Part shown: positions 1-6,749 of the stretch, piece after piece | How positions within the stretch are numbered: position 1 is the first letter of the stretch | Layout of the letters: every line of letters starts with the position of its first letter | NCBI GenBank assembly: GCA_024280875.1 | Contig: JAJRPH010000513.1 | Location: 1-7,339 of the forward strand | DNA length: 7,339 nt | Reading direction: 5' to 3' | Source of the DNA: Deltaproteobacteria bacterium | GTDB taxonomy: Bacteria > Desulfobacterota > Desulfobacteria > Desulfobacterales > Desulfosalsimonadaceae | Made by a program: the position numbers and the translations under genes | The notes under the pieces: model-generated | Databases searched by the model: none | The model's input: the letters and a program-made list of their open reading frames with translations, nothing else | What the model was told of the DNA's origin: nothing

Positions 1-864
1 AGGATGTTCGGCCGCAAGGAGACCGGCGGCAAAGTTGAAATTCTGATCATCAATTATGCGGCTGCTGCAAAAAATATCAAAGCCGGCGGAAAAATTGAAT
101 TCGAATGCCTGGTCAAGACGTCCAAATCACCCAAACCCGGCATTCGCATCGATTTCGGGGCTGATTTAAAAGCAACAGTATCAGCAGTTCACGAACGAAC
201 CTTTACCCTTGAGTTTTTCAGTGAAAAACCGTTTGACGAGGTGATGAACAATAACGGCGTGATGCCGCTGCCGCCTTATATCAAACGGGAGCAGGCCACT
301 GATCCCAAATGGAATGATAAAACCAGTTACCAGACGGTTTACGCAAAATACAAAGGCGCGGTGGCAGCCCCCACCGCCGGACTGCATTTTACCGGCGAAA
401 TGCTTGAAAACTTAAAGGACAGGGGCGTTTTAATTGCCCACATTACGCTTCATGTGGGATACGGCACATTCATGCCCATCCGGTGTTCGGATATCCGAGA
501 CCACCAGATGCATTCGGAACATTTCATTATATCCGAAAATACTGTGGAAATGATCAACGCAGCAAAAACAGACGGCCGAAGGGTGGTGGCTGTGGGCACC
601 ACATCGGTGAGAACACTGGAATATATTGCCGCTGAAAAGGGCCATATCCGACCATGCAGCGGCAGCTGTGATATTTTCATATACCCAGGCTACACGTTTA
701 AATGCGTTGATGCAATGATCACCAACTTTCATCTGCCCCAATCCACGCTAATCATGTTGGTGTCGGCATTTACCGGGCGGCAAAATATCCTGAAAGCATA
801 TGAGGTTGCCGTAAAAGAAAAGTATCGGTTTTTTAGTTATGGGGATGCGATGTTTATTGAATAA
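1..864 (+). CDS. queA: S-adenosylmethionine:tRNA ribosyltransferase-isomerase (QueA), 5' end missing
   Basis: QueA acts in the cytoplasm in the late part of queuosine synthesis. It transfers and isomerises the ribosyl moiety of S-adenosylmethionine onto preQ1 in tRNA, giving epoxyqueuosine. The frame is open from base 1: the first codon is Arg, and R-M-F-G-R-K aligns with the internal R-L-F-G-R-K of E. coli QueA, so the ATG at base 4 is not the start. About 65-70 N-terminal residues are missing. Numbering from that Arg, family signatures are MPLPPYI near 88, GAVAAPTAGLHFT at 119-131, TLHVGYGTF at 149-157, VGTTSVR at 198-204, NFHLP at 242-246 and EKYRFFSYGDAMF near the C-terminus. The protein ends two residues after that last motif, so it is shorter at the C-terminus than E. 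coli QueA, which carries a short extra tail. It is followed by tgt, the preceding enzyme in the pathway, an arrangement known from many bacteria. Identity is very secure; only the start is unseen. Confidence 0.97.
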   Translation, partial: RMFGRKETGGKVEILIINYAAAAKNIKAGGKIEFECLVKTSKSPKPGIRIDFGADLKATVSAVHERTFTLEFFSEKPFDEVMNNNGVMPLPPYIKREQATDPKWNDKTSYQTVYAKYKGAVAAPTAGLHFTGEMLENLKDRGVLIAHITLHVGYGTFMPIRCSDIRDHQMHSEHFIISENTVEMINAAKTDGRRVVAVGTTSVRTLEYIAAEKGHIRPCSGSCDIFIYPGYTFKCVDAMITNFHLPQSTLIMLVSAFTGRQNILKAYEVAVKEKYRFFSYGDAMFIE

Positions 865-865
865 A

Positions 866-993
866 TGATGGCTTCGCAAAAAGTTCAATTTCTGCGTTAC
901 GCTTCATCCTTCATCAATTCAGCGTACAAAAAGTACGCATCATTTCTGAAGGACTTGCGTGTCTTGAACTTGAAGCTTTTTTCTTTGCCATCA
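866..993. repeat. 128-bp imperfect palindrome, MITE-like or REP-like intergenic element
   Basis: The element begins one base after the queA stop codon and ends 25 bases before tgt. Its ends are perfect 7-bp inverted repeats, TGATGGC at 866-872 and GCCATCA at 987-993. Further arms pair in nested order towards the centre: AAAAAG 878-883 with CTTTTT 976-981, TTCAA 884-888 with TTGAA 970-974 (or 964-968), ACGC 899-902 with GCGT 957-960, TCCTTCA 907-913 with TGAAGGA 947-953, and GCGTAC 922-927 with GTACGC 933-938 around a 5-nt A-rich loop. Such symmetry over the whole gap is not expected by chance. It contains no worthwhile ORF. I recall similar sequences with GATGGC ends and a GCGTAC/GTACGC centre dispersed in Desulfobacteraceae genomes, but I could not check this. 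No clear target-site duplication is visible. As RNA it would fold into a long hairpin between the two queuosine genes. Confidence 0.75.
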
Positions 994-1018
994 AAGATTA
1001 ATTAATAATGAGAAAAAT

Positions 1019-2140
1019 ATGATAAAATTTCAGATAGATAAAAAATCAAGTGACACACAGGCGCGGGCCGGCGAACTTACAACCCCCCACGGGAACATCA
1101 GCACCCCCATATTCATGCCGGTTGGAACCGCCGGAACCGTTAAGGCGATCATCCCCGAGGAACTCCATAACTGCGGGACTCAAATTATTTTAGGCAACAC
1201 CTATCATTTATATCTCCGGCCCGGGATGGAAGTCATCCGCCAGTTTTCAGGGCTCCACACATTTATGAACTGGAACGGCCCGATCCTGACCGACAGCGGC
1301 GGATTTCAAATCTTTTCTCTGGCCAAAATTTCCAAGACCACGGAAAAAGGATTTGATTTTCAGTCCCATATTGACGGCTCCCGGCACTTGATTACCCCGG
1401 AAGACGCAGTGGACATCCAGACCACCCTGGGCGCGGACATTATCATGTGTTTGGACAGCTGCATCCCCTATCCGGCAAATGAACAACAGGCAAAAGATGC
1501 TTTAGAACTCACCACCCGGTGGGCTGAACGCTGCAAAACCAGATGGAATGAGATAGCTGAGCGAAAAAATTCGCTTTTCGGGATTGTCCAGGGCGGTATG
1601 TTCAAACATCTTCGGCAACAATCCGCCGAAGAACTCATTGCTCTTGATTTTCCCGGTTATGCGGTGGGCGGGTTGAGTGTTGGCGAACCCAAAGACCTGA
1701 TGATGGAAATGGCCGATCATAGCCTGCCTCTGCTGTCGGAAAAAAAACCCAAATATGTCATGGGCGTGGGAACTCCCGAAGACCTGGTGGAGCTGGTCTC
1801 TATGGGGGCGGACATGTTCGACTGCGTGATGCCCACGAGAAATGCCCGAAACGGCAAGCTGTTTACATCTTTCGGCGCCGTCAATATCAATAATGCGAAA
1901 TTCAAGAATGATACTGATCCCGTGGATTCGGAATGCGGCTGTTACACCTGCAAAAACTACTCCCGGGCTTACCTGAATCACCTGTACCGGTCCCGGGAAC
2001 TGCTGTCTTACCGGTTAAACACCATCCATAACCTTCATTATTACCTGAACCTGATGCAAAACATGAGAACGGCCATTTTAAACGATTCCTTTAGGCAATT
2101 TAAAACATCATTTTACGCTAAACGGGATAAAGATACTTAA
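1019..2140 (+). CDS. tgt: tRNA-guanine transglycosylase (bacterial Tgt)
   Basis: Tgt exchanges guanine-34 of the anticodon in tRNAs for Asp, Asn, His and Tyr for preQ1, the step before QueA. The 373-residue length is normal for the bacterial enzyme. Visible family features are DSGGFQ at 92-97 (Asp92 in the substrate pocket), Asp146 in the MCLDSC segment, QGG at 191-193, GGLSVGE at 217-223 and FDCVMPTRNARNG at 267-279, whose Asp268 matches the catalytic nucleophile. The zinc site is complete: Cys306, Cys308, Cys311 and His337, with the same 26-residue spacing from the last Cys to His as in E. coli. The ATG at 1019 is chosen because the protein then begins like family members; the ATG at 1008 reads into a stop after three codons. 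The Shine-Dalgarno is poor (GAGA at 1010-1013), so translation may depend on the upstream queA transcript. No terminator is seen after the stop. Confidence 0.98.
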   Translation: MIKFQIDKKSSDTQARAGELTTPHGNISTPIFMPVGTAGTVKAIIPEELHNCGTQIILGNTYHLYLRPGMEVIRQFSGLHTFMNWNGPILTDSGGFQIFSLAKISKTTEKGFDFQSHIDGSRHLITPEDAVDIQTTLGADIIMCLDSCIPYPANEQQAKDALELTTRWAERCKTRWNEIAERKNSLFGIVQGGMFKHLRQQSAEELIALDFPGYAVGGLSVGEPKDLMMEMADHSLPLLSEKKPKYVMGVGTPEDLVELVSMGADMFDCVMPTRNARNGKLFTSFGAVNINNAKFKNDTDPVDSECGCYTCKNYSRAYLNHLYRSRELLSYRLNTIHNLHYYLNLMQNMRTAILNDSFRQFKTSFYAKRDKDT

Positions 2141-2264
2141 TCACTACAGAGTGTTTTATTGGGTATGAAAGAATCCGGATTTAAAAGATGACATATGATT
2201 CTGTCTGCCTTATCCTATATCCATAGAAGTGGTTGCAATATTACCCGGTTCATTTTATGATCTC

Positions 2265-2294
2265 TTGAAAAACGACCAAAACAATTAACATAAT
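2265..2294 (+). promoter_or_regulatory. Putative sigma70-type promoter of the nfu-aminotransferase-MEMO unit
   Basis: TTGAAA (2265-2270) and CATAAT (2289-2294) are separated by 18 bases, each with five of six consensus matches. Transcription would begin near 2301, giving a leader of about 20 nt before the nfu start. The box pair lies in the 179-nt gap after tgt; the rest of that gap (2141-2264) shows only a 10-bp palindrome, AATCCGGATT at 2172-2181, and no credible gene or terminator. This rests on motif match and position only. Confidence 0.5.
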
Positions 2295-2309
2295 TGAATA
2301 AATACTTTT

Positions 2310-2314
2310 GGAGG
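2310..2314 (+). promoter_or_regulatory. Shine-Dalgarno deciding the nfu start
   Basis: GGAGG lies five bases before the ATG at 2320. An in-frame TTG at 2308 would give a protein four residues longer, but it overlaps this site and would have no ribosome binding site of its own. The ATG is therefore the better start. Confidence 0.85.
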
Positions 2315-2319
2315 ATATT

Positions 2320-2541
2320 ATGAAAGAAAAAGTTCAAAAAGTGATTGATAAAATCAGACCTTCTTTACAGGCAGATGGCGGCGATGTGGAACTCATCGAT
2401 GTGGTGGATGGTATTGTCACGGTAAAACTCCAGGGCGCATGCGCGGGATGCCCGATGTCCCAGATGACATTAAAAAACGGTATTGAGCGCCTGGTTAAAC
2501 AGGAAATCCCTGAAATCAAGTCGGTTGAGAAAATAGATTAA
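2320..2541 (+). CDS. NifU C-terminal domain (Nfu-type) Fe-S cluster scaffold or carrier
   Basis: This 73-residue protein is a stand-alone Nfu domain. The family binds a 4Fe-4S cluster between two subunits through a Cys-x-x-Cys motif and hands it to target apoproteins in the cytoplasm. The motif is present as GACAGCPMS with Cys41 and Cys44. It is preceded by the family's typical N-terminal helix and LQADGGDVEL segment (residues 16-25), and followed by the helix TLKNGIERLV (50-59). It lacks the N-terminal IscU-like domain of full NifU and the A-type domain of E. coli NfuA, so this is the minimal form. It heads a tight unit, 19 nt before an aminotransferase gene. The Fe-S client is unknown; the MEMO gene two positions downstream suggests, without proof, a radical SAM partner elsewhere. 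Confidence 0.95.
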   Translation: MKEKVQKVIDKIRPSLQADGGDVELIDVVDGIVTVKLQGACAGCPMSQMTLKNGIERLVKQEIPEIKSVEKID

Positions 2542-2560
2542 ATAGGAGCCGGAGACCACA

Positions 2561-3742
2561 ATGACCATTGCAAAACAGATTGAAGGATACATGTCGAGTG
2601 CTTCATGGATCCGCAAAATGTTTGAAGAAGGAGCCAAACTAAAAGCTGCACACGGCGCTGAAAATGTGTTTGATTTCAGCCTCGGCAATCCCAATCTTTC
2701 CCCGCCCACAACCTTCAACCAGAAATTAAAAGCACTTATTGATTCTGAAAAACCGGGAAGTCACGCCTACATGCCGAACCCCGGCTACCCCTATGTGCGG
2801 CAGGCCGTGGCAACGTATCTGTCTAAGGAACACGGCACGAATATTACTGAAAATGAGATCCTGATGACCTGCGGTGCAGCCGGCGGTTTAAATGTCATAT
2901 TAAAAACCATTCTGGATCCCGAAGACGAAGTCCTGACGCCTACCCCGTTTTTCGTGGAATACAAATTTTATGTGGAAAACCATAACGGTAAGCTGATCAC
3001 CGTCAAAACCCGGCCGGATTTCACCCTGGATATAGAAGCTATTGAAGCCGCCATCACCAGCAAAACCAAAGCGGTGATTATCAACTCTCCCAACAATCCC
3101 ACAGGCCAGATATATTCCGAAGAGAGTCTGAAGCAGTTGGGATCGCTGTTAAAAGACAAAAGCCTGGAATTGGGACGTACCCTTTACCTGATCTCTGATG
3201 AACCTTACCGAAAAATCACCTATGACGGGATTAAAGTCCCGAGTATTTTTCACTGTTATCCGGAAAGCATTATCACCACATCTTATTCCAAAGACCTTTC
3301 CCTGCCCGGTGAACGCATCGGCTATATTGCGGTCAATCCGTCGGCAAGTTTTCTTGCAGACCTGATCAACGGTATGAGCCTTGCCAATCGAATCCTGGGT
3401 TTTGTGAATGCACCGGCACTCATGCAACGGGTCATTGCCGAACTCCAGGGAGAGACGGTTGATATGTCCCAATATGCAAAAAACCGCGAACTCCTTTGCA
3501 GCGGCCTTGAAGCGTGCGGATATGAATTTATCAAACCGGCCGGTGCCTTTTATCTATTTCCTCAGTCACCCATTGCCGATGATGTTAAGTTTGTCCAGAC
3601 CCTTGCCGAAGAGCTGATTCTGGCCGTTCCCGGTACAGGCTTCGGCGGCCCCGGTCATTTCCGGATCGCATTCTGTGTGGCGGAAGAAACCATCACTAAC
3701 GCGATGCCTGGATTTGATAGGGCGATTAAGAAGGTTAGGTAG
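2561..3742 (+). CDS. Pyridoxal phosphate-dependent class I/II aminotransferase, substrate unknown
   Basis: A fold-type I, aspartate-aminotransferase-like cytoplasmic enzyme of 393 residues, a normal length. The PLP-binding residues are all visible: Asn179 in SPNNPTG, Asp213 and Tyr216 in SDEPY, the Schiff-base Lys244 in TSYSKDLSLPGERIGY with Arg252, and Arg368 in GHFRIAF, which should bind the substrate alpha-carboxylate. The N-terminal FSLGNPNLSPP stretch (39-49) and YMPNPGYP (70-77) match the part of this fold lining the active site. The start has GGAGA five bases upstream (2551-2555). Substrate cannot be read from the sequence; aspartate, alanine or an aromatic or specialised amino acid all remain possible. 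It is co-transcribed, by spacing, with nfu (19 nt) and the MEMO gene (9 nt), and the next gene's Shine-Dalgarno begins on the last two bases of this stop codon. Confidence 0.93.
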   Translation: MTIAKQIEGYMSSASWIRKMFEEGAKLKAAHGAENVFDFSLGNPNLSPPTTFNQKLKALIDSEKPGSHAYMPNPGYPYVRQAVATYLSKEHGTNITENEILMTCGAAGGLNVILKTILDPEDEVLTPTPFFVEYKFYVENHNGKLITVKTRPDFTLDIEAIEAAITSKTKAVIINSPNNPTGQIYSEESLKQLGSLLKDKSLELGRTLYLISDEPYRKITYDGIKVPSIFHCYPESIITTSYSKDLSLPGERIGYIAVNPSASFLADLINGMSLANRILGFVNAPALMQRVIAELQGETVDMSQYAKNRELLCSGLEACGYEFIKPAGAFYLFPQSPIADDVKFVQTLAEELILAVPGTGFGGPGHFRIAFCVAEETITNAMPGFDRAIKKVR

Positions 3743-3751
3743 GAGGTCGCT

Positions 3752-4618
3752 ATGAAAAAAACCCGCAAATCCTCTTTTTCCGGAAGCTGGTATCCGGCAA
3801 ACCCTTCCGAATGCGAAAAGGAGATACAATCCTTTTTAAAAGAATCCCGTTTTCAAACAATTCCAAAAGCTGACTATATCGGCGGGATTGTTCCCCACGC
3901 GGGGTGGTATTTTTCCGGCAATCTTGCGTGCCGGGTAATTTCCGCATTAAGCGCCCCGGATGCGAAACAACAGCCTGATGTTGTCGTTGTTTTCGGCATG
4001 CACATGCACCCTCGCGCCACTCCATGCATCATGACTGAAGGCGCATGGGAAACACCATTCGGAGACATTGAAATTGACTCCGAACTTTCCGGTCGCCTGG
4101 CGCAAAATTTTTCCTTTAACATTGAAACTCCCGACCACTTCACCCCGGACAACACCATTGAACTCCAGCTGCCGTTTATCAAATATTTTTTTAATACCTC
4201 CCGATTAATTCCCATTGGGGTGCCGCCGGACGGCAAAGCCCTGGAAATCGCCCGGAGTCTTGCGGAAATGGCGAAACAGTCAGACTTAACGATGAAAGTG
4301 GTGGGGTCAACAGATCTTACCCATTACGGATCCAGTTACGGATTTGCGCCCGTGGGACCGGGCAAAGATGCGGTTGACTGGGCCCGGGATCATAATGATC
4401 GAAAATCCATTGACCGGATGCTGGACATGGACCCTGAAGGCTTAATTACCGAAGGGCTTGCCAACCAAAACGCCTGCTGCAGCGGTGCGGCCGCAGCAGC
4501 CGTTGCCGCAACAAATACGCTCGGAGCAACGCATGCTGAACTGGTTGGATACAGTTCAAGTTATGACAAACATCCGGGAGATTCTTTTGTGGGATATACC
4601 GGGGTTCTTTTCCACTAA
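3752..4618 (+). CDS. amrB: AmmeMemoRadiSam system protein B (MEMO family)
   Basis: A 288-residue MEMO-family protein, homologous to human MEMO1 and structurally related to class III non-haem iron dioxygenases. The opening SFSGSWYPANP (8-18) is the usual family start. Candidate metal-site residues matching human MEMO1 are His49 in VPHAGWYFSG, His86 (or His84) in FGMHMHP, His191 in STDLTHYG and Cys242 or Cys243 in NACCSG. TPDNTIELQLPF (131-142) and the closing SFVGYTGVLF are also typical. Bacterial members are named for co-occurrence with an AMMECR1-domain protein (A) and a radical SAM enzyme; the biochemical role is unsettled and neither partner is in the window. A perfect AGGAGG (3741-3746) lies five bases before the ATG and overlaps the upstream stop, indicating translational coupling. 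The alanine-rich run at 246-253 is a normal helix of the family. A 7-bp AT-rich inverted repeat (4615-4621 with 4632-4638) spans the stop but is too weak to call a terminator. Confidence 0.93.
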   Translation: MKKTRKSSFSGSWYPANPSECEKEIQSFLKESRFQTIPKADYIGGIVPHAGWYFSGNLACRVISALSAPDAKQQPDVVVVFGMHMHPRATPCIMTEGAWETPFGDIEIDSELSGRLAQNFSFNIETPDHFTPDNTIELQLPFIKYFFNTSRLIPIGVPPDGKALEIARSLAEMAKQSDLTMKVVGSTDLTHYGSSYGFAPVGPGKDAVDWARDHNDRKSIDRMLDMDPEGLITEGLANQNACCSGAAAAAVAATNTLGATHAELVGYSSSYDKHPGDSFVGYTGVLFH

Positions 4619-4663
4619 TAACTTCTTAACATTATTAGCAGCCAACCAAAAAGCTGAAAATAC

Positions 4664-4692
4664 TTGACATAAGTCGCTATCTTCCATATTGA
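4664..4692 (+). promoter_or_regulatory. Putative promoter of the acyl-CoA synthetase gene
   Basis: A perfect -35 box, TTGACA, lies at 4664-4669. The -10 is less certain: TATTGA at 4687-4692 has 17-base spacing but only three matches, CATATT at 4685-4690 has four matches at 15 bases, and the AT-rich run goes on to 4699. A small inverted repeat, ACTT-GACAT-AAGT (4662-4674), overlaps the -35 and could be an operator half-site pair, though it is short enough to be chance. The resulting leader would be about 110 nt. Confidence 0.5.
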
Positions 4693-4718
4693 TATATAAC
4701 TAATCCCATATTTATTGG

Positions 4719-4745
4719 CTGAGGATACGGTTCCATTACCGTCAG
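4719..4745 (+). other. Possible small hairpin in the acyl-CoA synthetase leader
   Basis: ACGGT (4727-4731) pairs with ACCGT (4738-4742) around a 6-nt loop, and an outer CTG/CAG (4719-4721 with 4743-4745) can extend it across a one-sided bulge. It lies downstream of the putative promoter, so it would be in the 5' untranslated leader. It resembles no riboswitch I know and may be incidental. Confidence 0.25.
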
Positions 4746-4812
4746 ACCATACCCAATGACAACTTACAGAGGCATCTTTCCGAAATATTAACCATAGAAG
4801 AGGGAGGCAAAC

Positions 4813-6606
4813 ATGCGCATAGTAGATTACCAGAATATCCACCAGATGTTAAAAAAAACAGTTGATTCAAAATCCGACACAATAGCTTATCGGTGGTTTC
4901 TGGATTCGGAAGGCACATCAGAATCAGTCACATGGGCTGAATTTTATGACCAGCTCAAGCAGGTCGGCAAAAGTCTCATGGCTTTGGATGTCCAGAAAGG
5001 CGACAAGGTCATTATTCTCAGCTATACCTGTTACAAATGGGTTTTGGCCGATATGGGCATCACATGTTCCGGCGCAACAACTGTCGGCATCTACCAGTCA
5101 AACCTTGCGGAAGACTGCAAATACATTATCAATCATTCCGATTCCGTTGTTATTTTTGCTGAAAACCAGGAGCAGCTGGACAAAATTCTTAAAATCAAAG
5201 ATGGAATCCCCAATATCCGGAAAGTAGTCCTTTTTAATGGCGCTACCCAGAATGACTGGATTATCAGCTTTGATGATTTCATTGCGCTGGGAAAGAATGT
5301 CACTGAAAAAGATTATCAGCAGCGTGTCCAGGAAGTAACGCCCCAGGATGTTGCCACCATCGTTTACACCTCCGGGACCACCGGCGTTCCCAAGGGAGCG
5401 GTCATCACCCAGGATAATGTTATTTTCACCGCGCAATCCGTGGAAGGCTGCTCGGATGTCCTGGATGGGGATGAAGGCTTTCTCTTTCTCCCGCTGGCCC
5501 ATATCTTTGCACGGACACTGGTTTACGCTTCCATGCTGTTCGGCATCACCACCAATTTTGCCCGGGGTATGGACACCATTGTTGATGATTTAAAAATGGC
5601 ACGGCCGCACTGGTTCCCAAGTGTGCCGCGAATTTATGAAAAAGTGTATTCTAAAGTCGTCAGTGGCGCGGAAGCCGCCGGCGGCGCCAAGCTGAAAATC
5701 TTCAACTGGGCCCGCGGTATCGGCGACCAGGTGGCAGACTGCCGATTGAACAAAGAACCGATTCCTCTGGTGCTCGGCATCAAGTATACAATCGCCTCAA
5801 AACTCGTATTCTCCAAACTACATGCAGCGCTTGGCGGGCGTATACGATTCTGTATCAGCGGCGCGGCGCCCCTTGATCCGACCATTGCAAAATTCTTTAT
5901 CGGCGCTAACGTTATTATCCTTGAAGGGCTTGGCATGACGGAAAACACTTCCTTTACCAACGTTAACCGCTATGACAACTACCGCGTCGGCTGGGTCGGC
6001 CCTCCGGGACCGGGTATTGAACAAAAGATTGCCGATGACGGCGAAATCCTTTTCCGCGGCCGCAATATCATGAGAGAATACTATAAAATGCCTGAAGAAA
6101 CAGCCAAAAACATCTCGGCTGACGGATGGCTCCATACCGGCGACCTGGGTGAAATTGACTCCGAGAACTTTCTCCGTATCACCGGCCGTAAAAAAGACCT
6201 TATTATTACCGCTGGCGGAAAAAATATCGCTCCGTCCGCCATCGAAGGAACCATTGCAACTTCCAAATATATCAATCAGATCATGGTAATCGGAGACAAA
6301 CGCAAATTTTTATCAGCGTTAGTCACCCTTGATCCGGACAATGTTGCGGAATATGCCAATGCAAACGGTATTAAATTCAACAAGTTTGAAGAACTGTTGA
6401 ACAACGAGAAAATCGTCAAACTGATCACCGGTGAAGTGGCGGAAAAAAATAAAAATTTCGCAAAATTCGAAACCATCAAGAAAATCACATTGGTTCCGGA
6501 ATTTACCGTTGAAAATAAAATGATGACTCCCACATTCAAGGTTAAAAAGAATGTGGCAATGGAAGAATACCAGGCCAAAATCGACGCAATGTATCCGAAA
6601 GACTGA
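4813..6606 (+). CDS. Long-chain acyl-CoA synthetase (AMP-forming, FadD15-like)
   Basis: A 597-residue member of the adenylate-forming superfamily, activating fatty acids to acyl-CoA through an acyl-AMP intermediate at the expense of ATP; it acts in the cytoplasm or at the inner face of the membrane. Motifs in order: YTSGTTGVPKG P-loop at 185-195, LPLAH at 226-230, EGLGMTE at 371-377, GWLHTGDLGEID at 438-449 with the ribose-binding Asp444, and RITGRKKDLIITAGGKN at 455-471 with the hinge-region GRK. The C-terminal MTPTFKVKK segment (571-579) carries Lys576, the likely catalytic lysine of the long-chain branch. Length, the LPLAHIFAR block and the GGKNIAP sequence favour the long-chain group over acetyl-CoA synthetase. 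GGAGG (4803-4807) lies five bases before the ATG. It appears to have its own promoter and a terminator 50 bases after the stop, so it is probably transcribed alone or read into from the MEMO gene. Exact chain-length preference cannot be deduced. Confidence 0.95.
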   Translation: MRIVDYQNIHQMLKKTVDSKSDTIAYRWFLDSEGTSESVTWAEFYDQLKQVGKSLMALDVQKGDKVIILSYTCYKWVLADMGITCSGATTVGIYQSNLAEDCKYIINHSDSVVIFAENQEQLDKILKIKDGIPNIRKVVLFNGATQNDWIISFDDFIALGKNVTEKDYQQRVQEVTPQDVATIVYTSGTTGVPKGAVITQDNVIFTAQSVEGCSDVLDGDEGFLFLPLAHIFARTLVYASMLFGITTNFARGMDTIVDDLKMARPHWFPSVPRIYEKVYSKVVSGAEAAGGAKLKIFNWARGIGDQVADCRLNKEPIPLVLGIKYTIASKLVFSKLHAALGGRIRFCISGAAPLDPTIAKFFIGANVIILEGLGMTENTSFTNVNRYDNYRVGWVGPPGPGIEQKIADDGEILFRGRNIMREYYKMPEETAKNISADGWLHTGDLGEIDSENFLRITGRKKDLIITAGGKNIAPSAIEGTIATSKYINQIMVIGDKRKFLSALVTLDPDNVAEYANANGIKFNKFEELLNNEKIVKLITGEVAEKNKNFAKFETIKKITLVPEFTVENKMMTPTFKVKKNVAMEEYQAKIDAMYPKD

Positions 6607-6656
6607 TCCGGCATCAGCTGGCTTGGCTAATCGATAATACCAAATTGTCATCCAAC

Positions 6657-6701
6657 GAAATCCCCTTGCTTTTAACCGATAAATAAAGGTAAGGGGATTT
6701 C
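6657..6701 (+). terminator. Rho-independent-like terminator after the acyl-CoA synthetase gene
   Basis: GAAATCCCCTT (6657-6667) and AAGGGGATTTC (6691-6701) form a perfect 11-bp stem with a CCCC/GGGG core. The T run (6698-6700) is partly in the stem and continues as CTTAT. The loop is long, 23 nt, with possible inner ACC/GGT pairing (6675-6677 with 6688-6690). It sits 50 bases after the stop and 48 before the next start, as a terminator should. The flanking A and T runs mean it could also work on the opposite strand, but no minus-strand gene is seen to need it. Confidence 0.75.
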
Positions 6702-6749
6702 TTATCACAATTAATAAACATTTAATTTTCAAGTATTGAATAAAAAAAG

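Noticed and set aside
994..1018. preQ1 riboswitch controlling tgt
   Set aside because: Only about 25 bases remain between the palindrome and the start, and I cannot see the C-rich hairpin loop and A-rich tail of the known preQ1 classes.
1502..1981. Minus-strand 159-residue ORF opposite tgt
   Set aside because: It lies wholly opposite a gene with full catalytic and zinc-binding motifs and resembles no known family; it is a shadow of tgt codon use.
2165..2191. Short reading frame of eight codons between tgt and nfu
   Set aside because: No Shine-Dalgarno, very short, and nothing to mark it as a leader peptide.
2228..2250. Possible sigma54 promoter (GTGGTTGCAATATT) before nfu
   Set aside because: The GG is not followed at the required distance by the GC of a -12 element; the TTGAAA/CATAAT pair is a better fit.
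2308..2319. TTG start giving a four-residue extension of the Nfu protein
   Set aside because: The TTG overlaps the GGAGG that serves the ATG at 2320 and has no ribosome binding site of its own.
4615..4638. AT-rich 7-bp inverted repeat at the MEMO stop as a terminator
   Set aside because: The stem has no GC core and no following T run, so it is unlikely to stop transcription.
4615..4842. Minus-strand hydrophobic 75-residue ORF across the MEMO to acyl-CoA synthetase gap
   Set aside because: It starts with GTG inside the synthetase coding region, has no Shine-Dalgarno, and its hydrophobic look follows from AT-rich intergenic DNA.
6319..6732. Minus-strand 137-residue ORF opposite the 3' end of the acyl-CoA synthetase gene
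   Set aside because: It begins beyond the terminator hairpin and runs opposite conserved synthetase sequence; no family resemblance or ribosome binding site.
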